From Toxonevra muliebris (taxonomy: Eukaryota > Arthropoda > Insecta > Diptera > Pallopteridae): a stretch of 64,000 nucleotides of DNA. The DNA is taken from positions 76,016,400-76,080,399 of the forward strand of contig OY829328.1 of NCBI GenBank assembly GCA_963691655.1. The letters are read 5' to 3'. This document shows, in pieces, positions 51,114 through 62,594 of the stretch. Position numbers and translations under genes: made by a program. The notes beneath the pieces are model-generated. The model was not told where the DNA came from. It worked only from the letters and a program-made list of their open reading frames with translations, and made no database searches. Every line of letters starts with the position of its first letter. Position 1 is the first letter of the stretch.

Positions 51114-52040
51114 TTAAATTTGCTTCATTGCTTGCTTGATCCATTGTTCATAAGCCGCAACACGCGTATACACACCAGGATATTCGGGATTTGCACAACC
51201 AATACCAAATGAAACAATACCAAACAATTTCCTACGACCATTTACATAGGTAATCAATGGTCCACCAGAATCACCTTTACAACTATCATGACCACCGTTC
51301 GGCGTTCCAGCGCATAACATATTTTCCGTAATATTTATGCTGACTTTATCGTAAGCTAGCGAACATTTGTTCTGATTTAGGGGCTGTATAATAGTATAAC
51401 GTAAACGTGGTGACCTCATCAATGCCTCACCGGATACTGCACCCCAACCACTAACGAACAGTTCTTGGTGTTGCTGCAGCTCTTTCAATGATATCACATC
51501 ATCATCTTCTTCCTTCGTTGCAGCAGACATCATTGCAATCGGTTGTATATTGCGATTGAATGTAAGCGGATTTTTCAAATGCACCAATGCAATATCATTG
51601 CTCATTAGTGTTGGTTTATGAAACAATTCATGTGGCATTATTTTTTTCACTTGCTCAACGACACCACCACGTGCATGTTCAGTGGAACCAGCGCGTATTG
51701 TATACAAATTCGGCTGATAATATTGTGCAGCACAATGTGCTGCTGTTAGCGCAACCTGCGATGTGATGAGTGCAGCACCGCAAATGTGTGTCTCATAAAA
51801 TTGCAGTGAAAGTTGATGAGGAAAAATGACGATAGAAGTTTCAATGCCACCGACAATGCGTCCATCCTGTTTTTGCTGTTGCTTTGGTTCTGACCCGATT
51901 GAGGTGTTGTCGTTGATTGATGCGACTGCGTCTCTAGCTGCTGCTGCTACATAGAAAGCTCCTTGCCAGTATGACAGCAGTGCAATTAGTACTAGCTTTT
52001 TTGGTATTTGCTGTTTTGTTATAATATTATAGCATTTCAT
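51114..52040 (-). CDS. Secreted trypsin-like serine protease (S1), single exon, 308 aa
   Basis: Residues about 15-35 form a signal peptide (KLVLIALLSYWQGAFYVAAA). A short Gln-rich propeptide ends in R61, followed by IVGG, the activation site. The catalytic triad is H102 (LTAAHC), D149 (NDIALVHL) and S258 (GDSGGP). D252, six residues before the serine, predicts trypsin specificity for Arg/Lys. Cysteines 87/103, 226/243 and 254/282 are present in usual positions. A Glu/Asp-rich insert (KEEDDDVISLKELQQHQE, about 176-193) lengthens one surface loop. There is no clip domain. The frame is intact. It could serve digestion or haemolymph proteolysis; the sequence does not decide. Confidence 0.95.
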   Translation of the reverse strand: MKCYNIITKQQIPKKLVLIALLSYWQGAFYVAAAARDAVASINDNTSIGSEPKQQQKQDGRIVGGIETSIVIFPHQLSLQFYETHICGAALITSQVALTAAHCAAQYYQPNLYTIRAGSTEHARGGVVEQVKKIMPHELFHKPTLMSNDIALVHLKNPLTFNRNIQPIAMMSAATKEEDDDVISLKELQQHQELFVSGWGAVSGEALMRSPRLRYTIIQPLNQNKCSLAYDKVSINITENMLCAGTPNGGHDSCKGDSGGPLITYVNGRRKLFGIVSFGIGCANPEYPGVYTRVAAYEQWIKQAMKQI

Positions 52041-52114
52041 GGTGCTAACTGACAGTCTCTCTTTGTTGTCTGAGTTGGTGAATTGTTTGTTGCCGATATT
52101 TTCACTTACCTGTG

Positions 52115-52122
52115 CTTAAATA
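52115..52122 (-). promoter_or_regulatory. TATA-like box of the trypsin gene
   Basis: TATTTAAG on the minus strand, about 75 bp ahead of the start codon, followed after about 40-60 bp by purine-rich leader and a TCAGTT initiator-like stretch. Position and sequence suit a core promoter. Confidence 0.35.
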
Positions 52123-52552
52123 CATTTTCTGAGCAACTATTTCCTTTCTCACATTTTATCTTATCTAAAATTGTTTTCGGAGGTACTATTTCACACTATT
52201 TATGCGCCTACCATTTATAAATTTATAGTGGAAAAAAAAATGGTAGTTTAGTTAAGTTCAATGTAATGTTACATATGTTTAGCTTATGTTACCATTGTAA
52301 TCTTTTTCTTATCAATTACTAATCATTTTTACTGCTGACCTCTAAATTTTGTATAGTATGTAAACAACCTTTTGAGATTTAAGTACGTTGCCCTCACAAC
52401 AAGTTATTAGACTTCATCAATGTTACACGCTTATGATAAATAGTTCCGTCTCACAATCACAGTTTCAATTGTACTGAAATGGATTTAAATTATACCATAT
52501 TTACTTTCTGAGAAAGCTAGAAAGATATTTGAATGAACTTAATATTAATAAG

Positions 52553-52836
52553 GAGTATACACGATCAAGCATCGTATACAGCATTTTAAGTGGCTTAGTG
52601 AGAAATTTTCACACGGCTTGTTTGATATTGCTTGACGGTCCGTCAACGGTCTCATCGTATTTGATGCGTGTATTCTCGACCTGTCAAGCATATGCTCATT
52701 TTTCGTGGTTTTCGATGAGGAAACATCGTAACAAAATTATTTTGCCGACAGCAAAAGAGGTTCACACGCTGAAAATTACGGAGAAATGAATTTTGACGGT
52801 GCATGCTTGACGTATACGCAACCATCCGTCATTCTT
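52553..52836. mobile_element. MITE family M3, copy 2
   Basis: Second copy of 46268-46590. Ends GTATACACGATCAAGCAT and, inverted, GTATACGTCAAGCATGCA, with small indels. The two copies enclose the SVWC and trypsin genes. Confidence 0.65.
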
Positions 52837-53041
52837 TATCTATGTGTTAGTTATGCTTGAAACTGAATTTTATATGTGTATACCCCACTTAAAGTTTGAT
52901 AGAAAACGATTCGTATCTTAGCTGGAGTAGGTTTATGTTTAGAGGGATGTGCTCTGAAATACTGAGCGTACCCGGAGGCAGAAAATTGGTCCATTATGAT
53001 GTCCCTATGCATTTGGAATCCTCCACCTACGAACCACATTT

Positions 53042-54290
53042 CAAAGGACTCTACTCATCCTGAAACCACTTAGTACTATTAATGAACCTTACAAGGTCAG
53101 TTGGCGGAATCTCCGCTAGGTCCTCCAGTTCTACAAATAGTCTGTCTCCTAGAAAGCGAAGTCGACGGATTTGGAGATTGGGACATTTACAGAGAAAGTA
53201 GTGGATAGTCTCATGTGTTTCTTCATCTTCACAGCTTCTACAGTAGTTTGGTGCTGCGACTCCAATTCTCAAGGCCATTGCGCCAGTAGCACAAAAGCCT
53301 GTGAGTATTCCAACTAGAACTCAAATTTCTTTTCTTTTTAAACAGAGAAAATTCTGAATTCTTTTCTTATCAAGAGAATGACATAAGTTTCAGACTATCT
53401 TACAGTCACTTCGGGCTTGCCAGGATTGGTTGATTGTTTCCTCCGCTTTTTACTCTAAGTTTGATTTCATGGTTCCAATTGGTATATTTAATGACACCAT
53501 TTCATTTTCAGGATCTAAGGCTGCTCCCAATACGCGCTAGTTCATCAGTCTTTTCGTTTCCCTCGATATTGCTATGTCCGGGAACCCAGCTGAGTGTGAC
53601 TTGATGGGCATTGCTTGTTTCCTTAAGTGCGTTAAAGCAGTTTAATACTGCTTTAGGTCTTATAGTTGTATTATCCAGTGCCTTGATTGCTGCTTGGCTA
53701 TTCACAAAGATGGTGGTCCGCGAGGAATTAAGGTTCCTTGTGATGATACCTTGAGCAGCATTGTCGATAGCGAGGATCTCTGCTTGAAAGACACTACAGT
53801 AATCAGGGAGTTTATAAGATTCCATGATTTTTAGTGAATCGAAAAAAACTCCAGATCCAACACCCTCTTCCGTTTTAGACCCATCAGTGTAGAAATGAAG
53901 ATCGTTGCTGGTAATGACCGCATTATCTTTCCATTCCTGTCTGCTGAGTATAATGGTCAAGAAGTTTCTTTTTACTACCACTTGTGGTGTGATATAGTCC
54001 ATAGCGTTTTGCTTCCAAAACTGCGATTCCTTTAATCTGATGGCTGTTTTGGCTGCTCTACACTTGAGGTATTCGTCCAGTGATGGAAAGTAAAGAATCA
54101 TTTTCATTTCCGCTTGAGGCGTTTGGCTCCTGTAACTCCTAAGCATGCTAATCTCTGAACTTTTACAAGCTGATTGAGATAACTAATCTTGTTTGCTGCA
54201 TTCCACCATACCAACGATCCATAGGTAAGTACAAGACGTATGACGGCTGTGTACATCCAATGGATTAGACGTGGACGTACGCCCCATCAT
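53042..54290 (-). mobile_element. LINE family N3, copy 1, RT end and RNase H
   Basis: Minus order: WMYTAVIRLVLTYGSLVWWN and QLVKVQRLACLGVTGA (RT thumb, 54150-54285). After a frameshift, a 212-codon frame (53508-54146) gives FYTDGSKTEEGVGSGVF, FQAEILAIDNAAQG, FVNSQAAIKALDN and WVPGHSNIEGNEKTDELARI, a complete set of RNase H motifs with VNSQ in place of the usual DSQ. After another break, NYCRSCEDEETHETIHYFLC then KCPN ends ORF2 (53051-53278). 5'-truncated and dead. Confidence 0.85.
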
Positions 54291-54479
54291 TTACCAGCTG
54301 TAGCTAGAGTAAACACAGGACATCGTGTTTGACCGAAGTCCGAAATACTCGTTATAACGCCAATTTTAGTCTGGTGCGGTGCGAGGAACTGAATTTTGAA
54401 ATTGATATATTTATAGCAACTAATGATAACACACAGCAATTTTTCCTGCAGCATTAGATTTCGAGCATCCACGGGCATC

Positions 54480-55552
54480 AAAAATCATACCATTGTAATA
54501 TCCCTATACAACTGTGAGGCAATTTTGATTTGCCTAGTCACATGTAAATTAGCTCACATTCGCTGCCGATGCAACACGTACAGTGATATTACATTAAAAT
54601 TGCAAAATTACTGTCTGCTTTCAAAAAATTATGTTTTTTCGAACAAAATTACTGTACGTTTGAAAAAATTCTAGATTAGCAAAACTTTTTTCTAACGATT
54701 CTGGAAGTTGTGACAAAACGTATGAAGCACATAAATGAAAGGAATAGCCACAAATTTTATACTAAATAAAGAATAATTTCCTTAAATCTCAAACTTACAG
54801 AGTTATGTGGCCGGGTCATATTCTTTGCACTGTCTGCTGCAATTTCGATTAAATTTTGTTTGTATGGGATATTGTTTTGGCGGAAAAAAAAATTTTTAAG
54901 TATAATGAAAACAAAGCTTCAGCAGCCGCTTCAGTCACCTCAATCAACCCTAAAATTTTGTCTTCGGCCTTTACAGTTCATCATTGAAAAGGCGAACAAC
55001 TAGAGCCAACTGCTATAAGTTTTCTATATTGGTGAACTTTGGTCAATTATAAGCGAAAATATATTTTGTTGTAAGCGACTTATTAATTTATCCCTTTCAC
55101 ATCTGCCCAAAATATTTTTCAAAATCGAAGTTGCTTTATACCGTCCACATGATGAATTTTCAATAGATTTACATTTTAGAGAAATTCTTTACAATAAAGC
55201 TGGCAATAAGGAGCTCAGATTTTTTTTTTCATTTCGTTTACCGCCGCCTCTTATGGCATCAGAAATCGTAGTTTGCTTTTTAAGAGAACTCTCATTTTTA
55301 ATGTGACGTAGACTCTGGGCGTGGTTCTTAATTTTACTCATACCGGCTTTTCATCAACCGACAAATTTTGCATCTATGAAAAAACACACATTTTGGGCTT
55401 TGACATAAAAATTTGAAGGTTTTTTCCACGAAATGCAATACTTCTGTATTCTTCTATTGAATTTCGTTGTTTGTAGAGCGGCAAGTCCCACAGAGCTATC
55501 ATTCCAGCTTATTTTTTCTGGAAAAATAATATGCTTTTATATGCAATCACCA
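54480..55552. other. Gene-less stretch
   Basis: No supported gene or element end. AT-rich, scattered T runs. Confidence 0.4.
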
Positions 55553-55567
55553 TACAAATGTATTTAG

Positions 55568-56535
55568 GTTAGGTTAGGTTGGAGTGGCAGCCTTCTGCTT
55601 GAAAGCACACTTAAGCACATTTAGGCTCATTGTGATACCACAGTACGGCGCGACTCACCCATTTACGGAGTGGAGAACCATGAGGATTCCATAATGAATC
55701 TGGCTATGTCCTTAATATTTATGGATGTTAGCTCGGACTGACTAATGAAGAAAGGTGAGCCCAGGAGTTTTAGTCTCCTCCTGGCCAGGGATGGGCATTC
55801 GCACATGAAATGCGAGCCCTGTTTTGCTAACTCGTCGGCATTGCAGTTACCTGAAAAATCCATATGTCCAGGTACCCAATATAGGTGGACCTGCGAGTGA
55901 CTCGACAAAATGTTGAGTGAAGATCGGCAGTCGAGAACAAGCTTTGATGTAGTGAAAACACCGGCAAGGGACTTGATTGCTGCTTGGCCGTCCGTGTAGA
56001 TGCAGATATTCTTATCGAATGAATCGTTGCGAATAAGCCACTTGGACGCTTGATAGACGCTAACAAAGACGCTGCAATGGTCAGGAAGTCGGAAAGAGAG
56101 TCTGAGATCTAACTTACTAGAGAAGATGCCACAGCCGACTCTTTCCTCCGATTTGGATCCATCTGTATAGATGTCAATTGAATTGTCAGTGACCACCTCG
56201 TCATTAACCCATTCCTCTCTACTGGGGATATGGGTGAAGAACATATGGTTTAAATTAGGGGTAGAGCAAATATAGTCTACGTTAGTTGAAACGGACATAT
56301 CGTGGATTAAAATATTGGCATGGCACAGGTTTGACCGGGTCCAGCGAGTTAGGGCATTGAGTCTGGCAGCAGAGTACTTAGCTTGTTGCTTAACCAGAAG
56401 TAAAGTTGGCAACCAATAAAGGATTGCGAAGAGAGCTTTTGTGGAGGTAGTACGGAGAGCCCCAGTAATCAATATGGCTGCCGTTCTTCTAACCTTATCC
56501 AGTGGTTTAAGATTGACCGCCTTTGCAGTAGCTGG
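55568..56535 (-). mobile_element. LINE family N2, copy 2, 15 bp target duplication
   Basis: Flanked by TACAAATGTATTTAG on both sides (55553-55567 and 56536-56550). The long minus frame (55663-56556) reads AILITGALRTTSTKALFAIL, IYTDGSKSEERVGCGIF, CIYTDGQAAIKSLAGVF, HLYWVPGHMDFSGNCNADEL and CECPSLARRRLKLLGSPFF. The 3' tail on the minus strand ends CTAACCTAACCTAA. The long frame suggests a young copy, but it is 5'-truncated and carries an internal deletion after ELAKQGS. Confidence 0.9.
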
Positions 56536-57139
56536 TACAAATGTATTTAGTTTCATTTAATTTATTTTAGTACCAGTTTTTTTTATGTATAAAAGACGTT
56601 TTAAGCATCAGTATATTTACGCAGCGAAGACAAATTTCTTACGAAGCGCGCGAACCAACAACGGAGGACTCTTTGATCGCCATTACATTTATGCAGTGAT
56701 GCAATGTGGGGTAGCCCTGTACCTTTTCAGAAAGGCAACCTCGCAAAAAGCACTAAAACAAAAGCTAGTGGTTTCCTCCTCTAAAAAATTATTATGTATA
56801 GCATGTGTGTTAAGGGTTTCTCTTGAATTTTTAACAATTTTTACCTTACATTTTTGAAATTACGTTACTTTTCAGAGCAATTACCGTCTTACTATACGTT
56901 ACCCCAAATTACCCCGTACAAAAACGTAATGACTGTACGTATAACATCAATGAAATTCTAAGTAAAAGAGTTGAGACTGAGTTGTTCATTGGAGAAAGTA
57001 ATATACTTTCAAATGGAGAAGGAGATAAGATACGTCGTTATATTGTTTCTTATAACAGATTAGGTTAAAGGGAAGTAATCAGAAAAACTGAGCTTCTACG
57101 AGGTCCAAAAATCGTCCCATTGTGATATCTCTACACACG

Positions 57140-57620
57140 TAACACCTACAAAAATTATCTTCTCAAATATCTAACCATCCTGAAACCACTCAGTACTCGT
57201 GATGCACCTTATAAGGTCGGTTAGCGGAATCCCAATCAGATCCTTCAGTTCTTCAAATAGTCTGTATCCAGACTAGACAGATCTGAAGATTAGGGCATTC
57301 ACAGAGGTGGTGGTGGATGATCTTCATTTTCGCAGCTTTTAGATGCTGTAATTCCAATCCACAAGCCCATTTTACCATTAGCACAAATTGCTGTCAGTAC
57401 TCCAGTCAGAATTCGAGCTTGTTTTCTCAAGACAAAGGAAGCTTTGAATTATCTTCTTATCAAGAATAGGTCATAAACTTCAGACTATCTAACAGTCGTT
57501 CATGGTCTGTTTTCTGGTCTAGACTTAATTTTGCTCTTTCTGTGGATATGTTGAGTGACATCAGTATATTTTCAGGACCTAAGGCAGCTCCCCTTCTCGG
57601 AAGTTTATCAGCTTTATCTT
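57140..57620 (-). mobile_element. LINE family N3, copy 2, badly worn
   Basis: Plus-strand cells such as TGAAACCACTCAGTACT, TTATAAGGTCGGTTAGCGGA and CACAAGCCCATTTTACCATT parallel 53050-53290. It continues through the equivalent of 53400-53510. No open frame remains. Confidence 0.6.
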
Positions 57621-59919
57621 TCTTATGATAAACCATACCAAAAACTAACTTCGATATTTGGAGAGAAACAGGTAAATTCGGGCGCGGCCGAACTTTATAT
57701 ACCCTACACACTAGCACTAGAGTTAATTGATTTTGTAACTCCCATCATGAAAGAGCAAAGAAATTTTTCATATTCATATTTTGTGTGTGCCTCGCATTTT
57801 TTTTTTGTCAGTCTATGCTCGCTCTAGAAATTTCTAAATGTTTTTGTTTGAAATATCAAATTTGACGAGAAACTGATGGAGGCAGTATGACGCAAAATCA
57901 TATGTAGTTGGAGCTCGGAGCGGAGCCGAAGCTACACTTAAGAGGTTGGAGCAACCCCAAAATTTGGCTACTCCAAAGACTTGATTTCAACACAATTCTA
58001 TCTTTAGCTCCGGAGCCCCCTTTGAATTTTTTTATAATAAAAATAGATGCCAAAAATGAATTCCTCGGATTAAAAATTTTATTTAAAGGGAGCCCCAAAG
58101 CAAAGGTTAGAAAAATTAAGAAAAAGTGAAATTTATTCTTGTACTGGAGCGGCAACTATGGACCGACCGATTGTGTTGAAATTGCATACAAGGGTCTTTT
58201 GGGCTCTCTGGGTATAGGAGCTCACACCAATAAAGACAAAGAGAAGATTAAAGAGCTCCCACGTGACAAATTTAAGCTTAGGAAACTGCCGAAATGTAAG
58301 ATTGGTTCAATATCATCTTTTGAACTGCATGCTAGCTGGTTGTCAGTGAAATACTCGACTAATTATAGAACCCAGTCAAGATATACACATTGAGACGACT
58401 ATCAACTATGCTGCTTTCTATATAGCCATCCCCTCTTTTTGAAAGAAACTAAAGTTATCAGGCAGACGAAGGGATAAGCTGAACCCAAATTTTTCATAGA
58501 ATATCTGCCTATCAATTTTCTAACCGACGCGTCGGTATACATTTATCACAACGTTTTATTGACATTGACTCTTAACCACCTCTTGTCTCGTAGGAATGGA
58601 AGTGATAAATTGATTGTGAGAAGGATGTAATCAATGTTTTCACTTTTTTAACTTCCACTAAAAATATATTCGTCATAAATACTTGCCCCTGGAAACCTTG
58701 TGCTGGTAAATAAAATTAAAATAAGAAATTAACTTGAAAAACTACTTTACTTTGCTTACAAAAATTGAATTTTTTGATGTGGAAATTTATGAGTTTTTAT
58801 TTATATATGACATGCTTTAATTTTATCATTTATAGGTAAGTAAAATTTATGATAATTTTGAACTTGGCTAAGGTCAGTGGTAATACATCACCATTTATTT
58901 ATATCTTGCACACGCGAACTAATTTCAATTTGTTATCAAATTACAAATATGTAATTATCAAAGCATTAATTATCTCGAGATATTTTTATAATCCCGGGAT
59001 TTCTAAGTATTTAAAAATGGATTTTCCGGGGACTTCTGCCATTGAGAAGCTCATTTCGGACTCAACAGTAGTTGAAGAAATTGAAATTAAAAAGTGCTAG
59101 GTACATATAAATCACTTTTTTGGGGTATAACACTGTCCGACAAAAATTTGGGAAAAGGCAATATAAAATTTATATATTTGAAATCAGAAGTGCTTGGAAC
59201 TCGTATATATTTTATTGGGCAACATGTAGGATTAGGCAGAAAAAAAAGGAAGAAAATTCCTCTTAATTTGCTCCCTGCTTATGAGACTATGACTAGATAA
59301 AAGCATTACTAATTTCTTTTTATAATTAAGATTTTATTAAAGCATCTTTTGTAACACCATTTGGCATGTTTATAATATAAATTGTTATTGATAATAATTA
59401 GGGAATTTCCCTAAAATTATTTAAATAACAAAACTAACAACTACATATTTGAATATTTAGAGAAATAACTTATATATAATACATACGAGTATAAAAAAAA
59501 AAGTTTCTTATTTATAAGTTCGAAGATTCTAGTGAGACCTTAAAAAATATTAGAATTCATAAATTTAATTTGAAATTAAAATAAAACTAAATAAATACAT
59601 AACCTCGAAATGAAAAACTTCATTATTATTAGGTTATCGTAGTTTCAGAGGCAAATTTCACTAAGTTACTTTTAGAAAACGCTTGTCTTTTACACCAAGC
59701 TCCATAGTTCAAAACTCATATTAGGAAAAGGTAATTTTTAGCCATAGATTCCACAAATTTGTGCATAGTATTTTATATGCTAAAAGTCATCAAATACGCT
59801 TTTTAAAAACAAATAATGTTAAAATTTAATTATTTCACTTTTTAAAATATGTTACTTAATGAGTTTTACTTCCGAACCGATGATATTTAAATTTTACAGT
59901 CCTAATCTATATGATGTTA
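57621..59919. other. Gene-less stretch
   Basis: Open frames at 57908-58129, 58139-58393 and 58849-59100 show no recognisable motif, start context or splice signals. The piece TTCGGGCGCGGCCGAACTTT near 57680 is strikingly GC-rich, but only one copy is here. Confidence 0.4.
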
Positions 59920-60080
59920 GTGGCTGTTTACATTGGCGCAAGCATGAAAGCCTGCCTAAGAGAGGTAGAAAAATTGAGTAGTTAAAAAAAGACAGGAGGA
60001 GTTTCTCTTTCTTACTACTTATTTTATCTACCTCTCTCTTTTAGACAGTCGTTCATGCTTGCACCAATGTAAACAGCCAC
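59920..60080. mobile_element. Hairpin MITE, copy 2 (161 bp)
   Basis: Same ends as 816-980 (GTGGCTGTTTACATTGGCGC) with TTA flanking on both sides (59917-59919 and 60081-60083). Long inverted arms. It ends 30 bp from the BORCS7 stop codon, so it lies in that gene's 3' UTR or just beyond. Confidence 0.85.
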
Positions 60081-60110
60081 TTACTAATTTTTAATATTAT
60101 TCTCTTCTAA

Positions 60111-60492
60111 TCATCTTTCCATTGCTGTTACTTGTTCCCTCAAGTAATCCAAATGATTAACACAATCATTCATTGCCTCATGCTGATAGCCAACGTGCTG
60201 TAAAATTAATTCCATTTTACGTAAATTTTGGCTGCTGTAATCCGAAACAATATCAACTTGAGTGAAATTCTTGATAGTCTGTCCCAAGATCTGTAAATAT
60301 ACGAGGGAATTTAAACCATATTACATTACAACAAATTCAAAATGTAAAGCTTACCTCATTTGATTTAGAACCACGGACAATTTGTCGTGCCACCGAACCT
60401 AAATTGTTAACATTAACACCAACGCGGTCACATAAACGTTTTTTACTATCACCAAATAGTTGGCGAGCGCTGCTACTCGATGCTGATGCCAT
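60111..60492 (-). CDS. BORCS7: BORC complex subunit 7 (BORCS7/diaskedin homologue), 2 coding exons
   Basis: Coding exons 60355-60492 and 60111-60290 (minus) join in phase 0 across a 64 bp intron with GTAAGC donor and TTTACAG acceptor, giving 105 aa. That is the length of the human protein. Matching features are FGDSKKRLCDRV, ARQIVRGSKSNEILGQTIKN, and LRKMELILQHVGYQHEAMND (human: KQVLKGSRSSELLGQAARN, LRKMAIITTHLQYQQEAI). Two helices are predicted, suited to coiled-coil assembly. BORC acts on the lysosome surface and recruits Arl8 for kinesin-driven lysosome transport. An acceptor (CATTCATAG) directly before the ATG and a donor at 60720 indicate a 5' UTR intron. Confidence 0.9.
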
Positions 60493-60720
60493 CTATGAAT
60501 GAATAAATGAAATAAAAATGTATTTGCATATATGGTGAAAATGGAATGAATGCGTGTGGTCAAATTGGTTGCATATGAGTGGTGTAAACGTAAAATCAAT
60601 AAGAATTCATTCGTTGCGAATACAAACATAAAATGGAATTTATAAAAGTGAATTATTTGCAAAAATGATAGCTAAGCTACTTTTGAATCCACGTCCAGTT
60701 AAACTAATATAAAAACTTAC
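60493..60720 (-). other. BORCS7: 5' UTR intron of BORCS7
   Basis: The minus strand reads TATTCAA|GTAAGTTTTT at 60720 and TTCATTCATAG|ATG at 60493. Both sites are strong. The leader exon would lie at about 60721-60850. Confidence 0.7.
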
Positions 60721-60928
60721 TTGAATAAGATTCTCTTAGTTGGGAACAAACTTTTTTAATTCTTGTTTTTTCTTAATCTGCTGAAATATTGAGATTTTCG
60801 GCTACTGAAACTTTCGATGAGTACTCAACAATTGCTTGAATTTTATATATCAACAGCTGATTGTTTTGAAATGAATCTCATCAAATACTTGCTGTTCTAG
60901 CGGCACTGCCAGTTTGAACTATTTAACA
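60721..60928. promoter_or_regulatory. Divergent intergenic region, BORCS7 and IR pseudogene
   Basis: About 200 bp between a minus-strand leader exon and the plus-strand receptor pseudogene. TTTTATATATCAAC at 60840-60853 is the only TATA-like stretch. Shared regulation is possible only historically, since the receptor is broken. Confidence 0.35.
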
Positions 60929-62594
60929 ATGGTTCTCTGGTTAGCTCCATTTCTAAATTTACTGGCAGTGAACATCTGATTTTGTTTTACTGTCACAACC
61001 AAGACGCGGGGGCTCACCAATCTTCCGGGACTGAGGCAATTCAAAGCGCTTCTAGGTAACTATAATAAGAGTAGATATGCAGTCAGCATTGGTTTCTACA
61101 AAAACAGAGATGACTTAAATAACGATATACTTGTAGTTTATTGTATTGATGAAAGTTTCCAGACTCACATGCTACAAAAACTGCTAAATTTCTTGGGTAT
61201 GAAAATGAAAGTCAAGGAGTGCAACTACAACAATTGTTCGAATACTCTAAGCAGAATTATCTACTAAATACCGTTGTCGTTTTTAAGGATTTTATAACAA
61301 GTCAACATTTCTATACCTATACGCAATTCCCGATATTCAGTATAGAAAGGAAGCAATTACATGAGATCTTCTTTCCTAATCGTTTGTCGGATATGAAAGG
61401 TGGCGTGATACGCTCAATGCCATTTCAAAGTGCAATACGTACTTTAATATATATTGAGGAAAACGGAAAATTTAATGTTAAGGGATATGTGGTTAAAATT
61501 ATAAAAGCTTTCGTTAGAAACCACAATGCAATATTAGTGTATCATATCAAAAAAGAAATCACTAAATTGTCCAATGAAATGTACAACATGATAATGAATG
61601 GGACGTTTGATATGGCGTTAAATGTTTGGGCCCTTAGTAGTTCACAGAACAGTTATGAAATTTCAGCTACATTGGAACAGGGCTCTTATTATCCAATGTT
61701 ACCATTTGCTCCTCCTTTAACTATGGCAGACATTTTTCCATACATATTCAATACATTATTCACTATAATCATTATACTGCTGTTGCTAATATTATCTACT
61801 TTGCTTACATTTGAAAATATGTATGTTAAGGATCAAGAGAGAAGAATTGTTCCCACTTTTTCATATATAATAACAACGATAACACTTCGTGGCATATTAG
61901 AGCAAACTATGCATTTTAAACTCTCAACACTCACAAATTTCAAAAAGTTAATTTATACATTAATATTTGCTATTGGAATTTTGGTGAGCACGCATATTTG
62001 AAAACATATTTCACCAGTTCTCCACCGGTCAAACCTATTAAAACATTAGAGCAGCTACTCAAGATACAAGTTACTCCAATACAGTATTTTTTTCTGGATT
62101 TTGACACCTACAATCAACCGGATATTAGAGAATGTATTATTGCATATAATCGAAGTGAATATAATCATCTGTTATACTCAATGAACACACAATATGGCTA
62201 TATTGTCACGCAACTGGTTTGGTTAGTAATGTCAAGGCAACAACAAATTTTATCGCATCCACTTTTTTATAGAGAGGAAAAAATTAACATTGGCAAATAC
62301 TATTTCGCTCTCCCTCTACATCCGCATTCTATCTATCGTTATGCGCTTAATATTTTGATATCGCAATTACAGGAATCTGGTTTAATCACTTTATGGAAAG
62401 AAATGTCTTAAAATGAAATTAAAGCAGCTGGTTTAATTAAAAGTAATACATTTCTGAATGTGAATAATGTAAAACCTTTAATGATCCAGGACCTTTATTG
62501 GATATGGTGGATGTATAGTACAATTGTGACAGTTGCTATTGTGGTGTTTATTTCGGAATATGTCTACTTTAGAAGGAGCACTGAACACAAGTGA
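60929..62594 (+). pseudogene. Divergent ionotropic receptor (IR), broken
   Basis: Intronless, about 555 codons if whole. It starts MVLWLAPFLNLLAVNI with a stop at 60977. It then reads GLTNLPGLRQFKALLGNYNK and ESFQTHMLQKLLNFLG up to a frameshift near 61200. The next frame gives LQQLFEYSKQNYLLNTVVVF, a ligand-binding half (SMPFQSAIRTLIYIEENGKF), and a first membrane span FPYIFNTLFTIIIILLLLIL. A pore-loop region with LRGILEQTMHFKL and a second span follow. A one-base loss near 61991 precedes LKTYFTSSPPVKPIKTLEQL, a typical IR motif. A further stop at 62409-62411 precedes the last span (YSTIVTVAIVVFISEYVYF). It belongs to the fly Ir20a/Ir52/Ir94-type divergent receptors (taste). Confidence 0.85.

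Noticed and set aside
57670..57710. GC-rich piece TTCGGGCGCGGCCGAACTTT
   Set aside because: Suggestive of a dispersed repeat or binding site, but it occurs once here, so nothing can be shown.
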